Source: Syntrophorhabdales bacterium
GTDB lineage: Bacteria; Desulfobacterota; Syntrophorhabdia; Syntrophorhabdales; WCHB1-27
Assembly: GCA_035541455.1 (NCBI GenBank)
Contig: DATKNH010000012.1
Span: 1-36,959 of the forward strand
Direction: 5' to 3'
Length of the DNA stretch: 36,959 nucleotides
In this document: positions 33,059 through 36,959 of the stretch, one piece after another
Numbering within the stretch: position 1 is the first letter of the stretch
Layout of the letters: each line of letters opens with the position of its first letter
The notes under the pieces: generated by a model
What the model was told of the DNA's origin: nothing
The model's input: only the letters and a program-made list of their open reading frames with translations
Database searches by the model: none
Program-made: the position numbers and the translations under genes

Positions 33059-33875
33059 ACGCGAAGGCAGTCTGGTCGAACCCATGGATAGGAAACTGGG
33101 CGATGAGTGGACAGGCTGGAGTGGTGAGACAGAATCGGCTGAACTCGACGCAACAGAGCGCGCCACCACGTTTCTCGTTCTTGGAGGCGCTATACTTTTT
33201 CTCCTTCTTGTACTGCTCAATACAGGCTGGTATCTGGTAAAGCCAAGAATCGGGCAGTTCAGCTCCCTTGCCCCCGGCCTGTTAGAGCGTTGCGTCGAGG
33301 GATTCTCCGTTCTCATTTTGCTGGTCGTGGCAACCGAGGTCATCTCCGTTGCTCGATTTGAGAAGTCATTACTTCCCTACCTGTGGACCGAGAGGTTCCT
33401 CCTTGCACTGCTTCCGAGAAGCGTCTGGCTGGGAGGCAAGTTCGGCATGAGCAGGGACAGGATCTCGAACTCCTTCATCAAGGCGCACAACGTCGTTTTA
33501 AAAGCGAATGCCGACAGGCTGAATGCGCGGAGGCTCTTAATTCTTTTGCCGCGATGCCTGGAAAAAGGGACCAGGAAAGAGGTACTTGACAGAATTGACC
33601 CGCTTTCTGCAAAAACGGTGACGGCGTCGGGCGGCGAAGAGGCACGGAAGGCAATACGGGAGCACCGGCCCAGCCTGATATTGGCAGTCGCCTGTGAGAG
33701 GGACTTGATCAGCGGCCTCAGAGACGTGGCCGGCAAGATACCAGTCCTTGCCATACCGAACAGGCGGCCCCAGGGGCCGTGCAAGAATACCCAGCTGGCA
33801 ATAGACGAACTGGATGAGGCGCTCCGTTTTATTGCGGAAAGGAAAGAGACGAAGCGAGTCGATTGCGTCTCGTAG
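33048..33875 (+). CDS. DUF116 membrane-anchored protein
   Basis: The 275-residue protein has two N-terminal membrane segments (ATTFLVLGGAILFLLLVLL near 40-58 and FSVLILLVVATEVIS near 88-103). A cytoplasmic domain with DUF116 features follows: RRLLILLPRCLEKGT near 165, AVACERDLISGL near 217 and IPNRRPQGPCKNT near 237. The three separated cysteines (in PRC, ACE and GPC) could bind a metal or cluster. DUF116 has no established function. Coupling between hpnA and hpnH suggests a part in hopanoid side-chain chemistry, perhaps an electron-transfer or maturation role for a radical SAM enzyme. This is inference. Confidence 0.8.
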   Translation: MSARREGSLVEPMDRKLGDEWTGWSGETESAELDATERATTFLVLGGAILFLLLVLLNTGWYLVKPRIGQFSSLAPGLLERCVEGFSVLILLVVATEVISVARFEKSLLPYLWTERFLLALLPRSVWLGGKFGMSRDRISNSFIKAHNVVLKANADRLNARRLLILLPRCLEKGTRKEVLDRIDPLSAKTVTASGGEEARKAIREHRPSLILAVACERDLISGLRDVAGKIPVLAIPNRRPQGPCKNTQLAIDELDEALRFIAERKETKRVDCVS

Positions 33876-33887
33876 CGACATCCTCTC

Positions 33888-34892
33888 ATGCGCTTTCCAG
33901 CTGGTCTTTATAAATCACTTGTATCCTGCACCATCAAGAACAGCCTCAGAGGGATCAAGAGGTTTCCTCTGGTACTGATGCTGGAGCCCACGCACCGCTG
34001 CAACCTTGCGTGCGCAGGATGTGACAGGATCAGGCTTAATGCCGAGACTCATGCTCCCGATCTCTCCCTGGATGAATGCATTGACGCCGCTGTCCGGTCA
34101 GGTGCCCCGGTGGTCACTGTCACCGGAGGCGAACCACTGCTATACGGACAACTGAGAGCCCTTATAGCAGAACTTCTCCGGTTGAAGCGGTACGTGTACC
34201 TTTGCACGAACGGTCTCCTGGCCGGCTCTCTCCTGCGGCAACTTACCCCGCATCCCGGCCTGAGCCTCAATTTCCATTTCGACGGTATGGAAGAAACGCA
34301 CGATCGTGTGACCGGGCAGAAGGGGACATTCAGAACGGCTATTGAAGCTATCAAGAGGGCGAAAGAAGAAGGCTTCAGGGTGTGCACCAATACATCCGTA
34401 TATAAATACACCGGCATGGAGGAACTGGAACAACTCTTTGACTTGCTCACCCGGATCGGCGTGGATGGAATCTTGATTTCTCCGGCGTTCAGCTACCAGA
34501 GCGTAAAAGAGGAAATATTCCTGAGCAGGGAAGAGGCCACCGAAAGATTCAGGGCCATGGAATACATGTTTCCCAGGTATCCATTCATGGGTACGCCGAT
34601 GTACATTGATTTTTTGCAAGGCAAGAAGAGGCTGCTTTGCACGCCCTGGGGCAATCCGACACGGAACCCTCTTGGCTGGAAGTCGCCGTGCTATCTGGTG
34701 ACCGACACGTATTACGAGTCCTTCGCGGAATTGATGGCGAAAACTGACTGGGACACCTACGAGTCGGGCCGAGACTCGAGGTGCCGGGACTGCATGGTCC
34801 ACAGCGGCTATGAAGCGAGCGTCATGCGGCAAGCGTTTTCCAATCCGTACGAGCTCCTCAAGCTCCTCCTCTGGAATCTCGGGGGCACTTGA
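33888..34892 (+). CDS. hpnH: HpnH, radical SAM adenosylhopane synthase
   Basis: A 334-residue radical SAM enzyme that joins the 5'-deoxyadenosyl radical to hopene, making adenosylhopane, the start of the C35 side chain. The cluster motif CNLACAGC (C38, C42, C45) follows MLEPTHR. TVTGGEPLLY near 85 and LNFHFDGMEETHD near 130 are conserved radical SAM/HpnH elements. Further cysteines occur late (LLCTPWGNPTRNP, SPCYLVTD, SRCRDCMVHSGYE), the last resembling an auxiliary-site region. The ribosome site is weak. It overlaps the next gene by one base (TGATG). Confidence 0.94.
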   Translation: MRFPAGLYKSLVSCTIKNSLRGIKRFPLVLMLEPTHRCNLACAGCDRIRLNAETHAPDLSLDECIDAAVRSGAPVVTVTGGEPLLYGQLRALIAELLRLKRYVYLCTNGLLAGSLLRQLTPHPGLSLNFHFDGMEETHDRVTGQKGTFRTAIEAIKRAKEEGFRVCTNTSVYKYTGMEELEQLFDLLTRIGVDGILISPAFSYQSVKEEIFLSREEATERFRAMEYMFPRYPFMGTPMYIDFLQGKKRLLCTPWGNPTRNPLGWKSPCYLVTDTYYESFAELMAKTDWDTYESGRDSRCRDCMVHSGYEASVMRQAFSNPYELLKLLLWNLGGT

Positions 34893-35754
34893 TGGAATCA
34901 ATCCCCTCACAGATTTTCAATACGATCATCATGAGGCCTTACTTCGTTATCTTCTTCCTGACCTATCTTCTCGGGTGCTCTATGAACATGGGGATCAAGA
35001 GGACCCTGCTCTTCTGTATCACAGGCTATGGCCTGGCATGGCTTTCGGAATTCTCCTCGATCCACAGCGGCATACCGTACGGACTTTATTATTACATCGA
35101 GGAGACAAAGGGAAAGGAGCTTTGGGCGCTGGGTGTTCCTTTTATGGATTCGATGAGCTTCGTATTTCTTGTCTGGGCGAGCTACTCCCTGGCGCTGATA
35201 GCGACCTCACCCGTTGTGCGCTCAGGAGTGACAATCTATCTTTTCGAGACGAAGAAGATCAGAAACTCCATGCGGGTAAGACTTCTCGGGGCCGTCTTCT
35301 TTGTCTGCCTCGATGTCATTATAGATCCCGTGGCGCTGAGAGGCAACAGATGGTTCCTCGGACAGATCTATGGGTATCCGCAGCCGGGCGTCTATTTTGG
35401 TGTACCCGTGTCGAACTTCGTCGGATGGTTCGTAGTGGGATTTGTCTTGATCTCGGCGCTTCAAACCATAGACAGGCTCATGGAGATGAAAAAGCTCAAA
35501 GGTTGGTACGGCCGGAGACACCCGTGGAGATATCTGATTGGCCCTTCCCTTCACTTCGGTGTGTTTTTTTCAATCTGTCCATCACCTTCTTCATCGGAGA
35601 GTATGCGTTGGCGTGGGTTGGCGCGTCTATCGTCTTCCTCCAAGCGTCTTTTCTTTATTTCTTGCTGAAGGCGAAACTCTCACGCGGGCTCTCGGAGAGC
35701 GCCCTGAAAGCACATCTAGTGGATTTCCCCGGCGTCGCCTGCCCACCAGGATGA
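34892..35754 (+). CDS. DUF422 / CruF-like membrane protein, frameshifted at a T7 run
   Basis: A polytopic membrane protein of the carotenoid-biosynthesis (DUF422) family. Marks are GVPFMDSMSFVFLVW, then DVIIDPVALRGNRW and YFGVPVSNFVGWFVVGF. Frame 1 from ATG 34892 (overlapping the hpnH stop) loses sense after FGVFF at a run of seven T (35564-35570). Moving back one base restores a hydrophobic helix, SITFFIGEYALAWVGASIVF, and a normal end at 35754, about 287 residues in all, which suits the family. Either one T is missing in the sequence or the gene is truly broken or slips. CruF hydrates a terminal double bond of carotenoids. In this locus a polyprenoid or hopanoid substrate is possible. Confidence 0.75.
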
Positions 35755-35775
35755 CGCCGAAGCGCGCCTTTAAGA

Positions 35776-36510
35776 CTAGAGTATCTTGGCGAGAGTTTCG
35801 ACTGTACGCCAGAGATTCTCTGATGCGACTCTCGAGCGCCTTCCGAGGCGTATTGCTACCGGGATCAGCCACGGCTTGCCGAGCAGCAAGAAGATGGCCC
35901 TGAGAGATCGATAGTTGCCCGAGGCGTCGTTCACTCGCAGCAGGGCGCGTGGGATATCCTCGTCAGCACGGTCTGTGATCGAACGCACCGCAAGAAACGG
36001 GAGTTGTCTCTGACGGGTAAGTTTCGCAAGAGGAAAAGTTTCCATATCACACACAGGAAAGGCGATCTCCGGCGGCAATAGGCCTTTTACTGTTTCCTTC
36101 TCCATCCATCTCTCGAGTGTCAGGAAATGCCCGGCCCGTATCGTGGTGTTGCCGCGAAGTTTGTCGACCAATGCGCATGCATCAGGAATTTGAATCGTTT
36201 TCAGCACGCCTCCGGACACGAGAGAGATGCTTGTGGCCATGATAAGGTCACCTATGTCGGCGTTCTCGTAAAGAGCACCGCCAAACCCTATAGAAAGGAC
36301 GAGTGCAGGGTCGAACACCTGAAGAACCCATTCAAGTGCCTCTTCTGCGTTGCGTGTCCCCATGCCGGTCGCTACAAGCAGGATTTTATGGGAGAGGTAT
36401 GTTGCGCGGATAACGCGAAACGCACCCTCTTGCGAGTACCTTTGCGGTTTTAGGTGCTTGAGTATCGCCTTCGATTCGTGCGGGAAGGCGCAAACCACTG
36501 CGATCTTCAC
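35776..36510 (-). CDS. hpnG: HpnG-like nucleoside phosphorylase-family protein
   Basis: A 244-residue member of the MTA/SAH nucleosidase-phosphorylase family. MKIAVVCAFPHESKAI starts the fold, GMGTRNAEEAL near 50 and LSIGFGGAL near 73 contact phosphate and base, and CDMETFPLAKL near 153 carries the conserved Asp/Glu pair. HpnG removes adenine from adenosylhopane after HpnH, giving the phosphoribosyl hopane that becomes bacteriohopanetetrol. The start is GTG (36510), with GGGAG 11 bases upstream. Unlike every other hpn gene here it lies on the minus strand, convergent with the DUF422 gene, so it has its own promoter. A general MTA nucleosidase is the alternative. Confidence 0.85.
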   Translation of the reverse strand: MKIAVVCAFPHESKAILKHLKPQRYSQEGAFRVIRATYLSHKILLVATGMGTRNAEEALEWVLQVFDPALVLSIGFGGALYENADIGDLIMATSISLVSGGVLKTIQIPDACALVDKLRGNTTIRAGHFLTLERWMEKETVKGLLPPEIAFPVCDMETFPLAKLTRQRQLPFLAVRSITDRADEDIPRALLRVNDASGNYRSLRAIFLLLGKPWLIPVAIRLGRRSRVASENLWRTVETLAKIL

Positions 36511-36652
36511 GATTGCTCATCTCCCGATCGGCACTGTACTCTTGATGCGGATATCCTATAACAGCCAGCCGTTAATTTCAGAAAATTTGCTGGATTGAAT
36601 ACCGGCCAGTCGGCACCCGGCGCAAGCCGCCGACGTGGGCCGACGGAGGCGT

Positions 36653-36796
36653 CTAGAAATACATCCCAACACTGATGATGTTCGCGTTAATCGACCGGTT
36701 TAGGAGGACGTGTCGCCACTCAAACAGTATCCACCGGCTATGCAATATCACATTCTCTGATCCACGGTAAACGGTGAATCCAGGTAACCTGTGAAT
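36653..36796 (-). pseudogene. Orphan C-terminal fragment of an outer-membrane beta-barrel protein
   Basis: Between in-frame stops (36797-36799 and 36653-36655), the minus strand encodes 47 residues ending WILFEWRHVLLNRSINANI and then ISVGMYF. Alternating hydrophobic/polar residues and the terminal Phe are the signature of a last beta-strand. The N...N pattern recalls lipid A deacylase/acyloxyacyl hydrolase-type barrels, but weakly. There is no start codon context or ribosome site and no upstream body, so it is probably a relic. Between it and hpnG, 36511-36652 shows a GTCGGC/GCCGAC hairpin near 36610-36635 and nothing else. Confidence 0.45.
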
Positions 36797-36818
36797 CTAC
36801 CGACCCTTCTCAGCCAAT

Positions 36819-36959
36819 CTAGAAATTAAAGGTCAACCACCCACCAGCGCCGAAGTAGTCTTTCATCTGGGCTTCGAAATTGATGCTGAACTGATCCTTC
36901 ACCGGGATGCGGATGCCGAGACGGGAGCCGAAGGACTTGTCCGCGCTGATGTTGCTGCC
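36819..36959 (-). CDS. 3' end of an outer-membrane beta-barrel protein (partial)
   Basis: The minus strand from the window edge reads 46 codons to a TAG at 36819-36821, ending QMKDYFGAGGWLTFNF. Amphipathic strands (SRLGIRIPVKDQFSINFEA) and the C-terminal Phe, needed for recognition by the Bam insertion machinery, point to an outer-membrane barrel protein such as an opacity-type or porin-like protein. The body lies outside the window, so the family cannot be named. Confidence 0.65.
   Translation of the reverse strand, partial: GSNISADKSFGSRLGIRIPVKDQFSINFEAQMKDYFGAGGWLTFNF

Noticed and set aside
34810-35530. Long plus-strand open frame overlapping hpnH and the DUF422 gene
   Set aside because: Upstream of the T7 run it is the out-of-frame shadow of the DUF422 gene. 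Only its last 60 or so codons are real, as the continuation after the frameshift.
35561-35575. Classic programmed -1 ribosomal frameshift at the T7 run
   Set aside because: The codon before the run ends in G, so the X-XXY-YYZ slip pattern is incomplete, and I see no downstream stem. Error or decay is at least as likely.

Overview
The window looks like chromosome from an anaerobic, Gram-negative, hopanoid-making bacterium, most plausibly a deltaproteobacterial (Desulfobacterota) syntroph or fermenter. The grounds are a large hopanoid (hpn) locus, outer-membrane and periplasmic proteins, ferredoxin-linked enzymes (indolepyruvate:ferredoxin oxidoreductase, several 4Fe-4S proteins), a TrpB2-type tryptophan synthase and a GC-rich base composition. 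The lineage is inferred from gene content only. I saw no rRNA, tRNA, CRISPR array, insertion sequence or phage gene by eye.

Left part (1-4740): small accessory genes, mostly on the minus strand. They are a cysteine-rich 4Fe-4S protein, an exported isochorismatase-like cysteine hydrolase and a DUF2148 ferredoxin-domain protein, followed on the plus strand by a carboxymuconolactone decarboxylase-like protein and a small AAA ATPase. Three successive hairpins lie between the first two genes, and a 584-base stretch without a convincing gene lies at 2895-3478.

Amino-acid part (4744-12246): serA (minus) is divergent from trpB2, a class I aminotransferase, iorA and iorB (plus), with a PaaI-like thioesterase convergent at the end. 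Read together, the enzymes could supply serine, join it to indole, transaminate the aromatic amino acid and oxidise the arylpyruvate to an arylacetyl-CoA with reduced ferredoxin. Two envelope proteins (YSC84-like, CpxP/Spy-like) follow on the minus strand.

Lipid part (13591-35754, all plus strand, genes mostly overlapping or tightly spaced): this is the centre of interest. The first half encodes inositol-phosphate synthase, a HAD phosphatase-like protein, a sugar-type nucleotidyltransferase, an ATP-grasp ligase, a class III aminotransferase and a Gfo/Idh/MocA dehydrogenase. The second half encodes an HpnL-like membrane protein, a TolC-type channel, the RND transporter HpnN, the MlaC-like HpnM, the glycosyltransferase HpnI, a nucleotidyltransferase-like/CDP-alcohol phosphatidyltransferase fusion, HpnJ, squalene-hopene cyclase, HpnA, a DUF116 protein, HpnH and a DUF422 (CruF-like) membrane protein. 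hpnG closes the locus on the opposite strand. Joining inositol (or amino-cyclitol) genes to a hopanoid locus suggests a cyclitol-headed hopanoid or an inositol phospholipid made and exported together with hopanoids. This is inference. hpnK, expected between HpnI and HpnJ in the known cyclitol-ether pathway, is not in the window.

Decay and repeats: a minus-strand B12-binding radical SAM gene at 26859-27214 survives only as its two ends fused out of frame. The DUF422 gene is frameshifted at a T7 run. Two AT- or TAAC-rich imperfect palindromes interrupt the lipid locus at 18434-18579 and 22101-22255. At the right edge two outer-membrane beta-barrel C-termini lie on the minus strand, one an orphan fragment and one running off the window.
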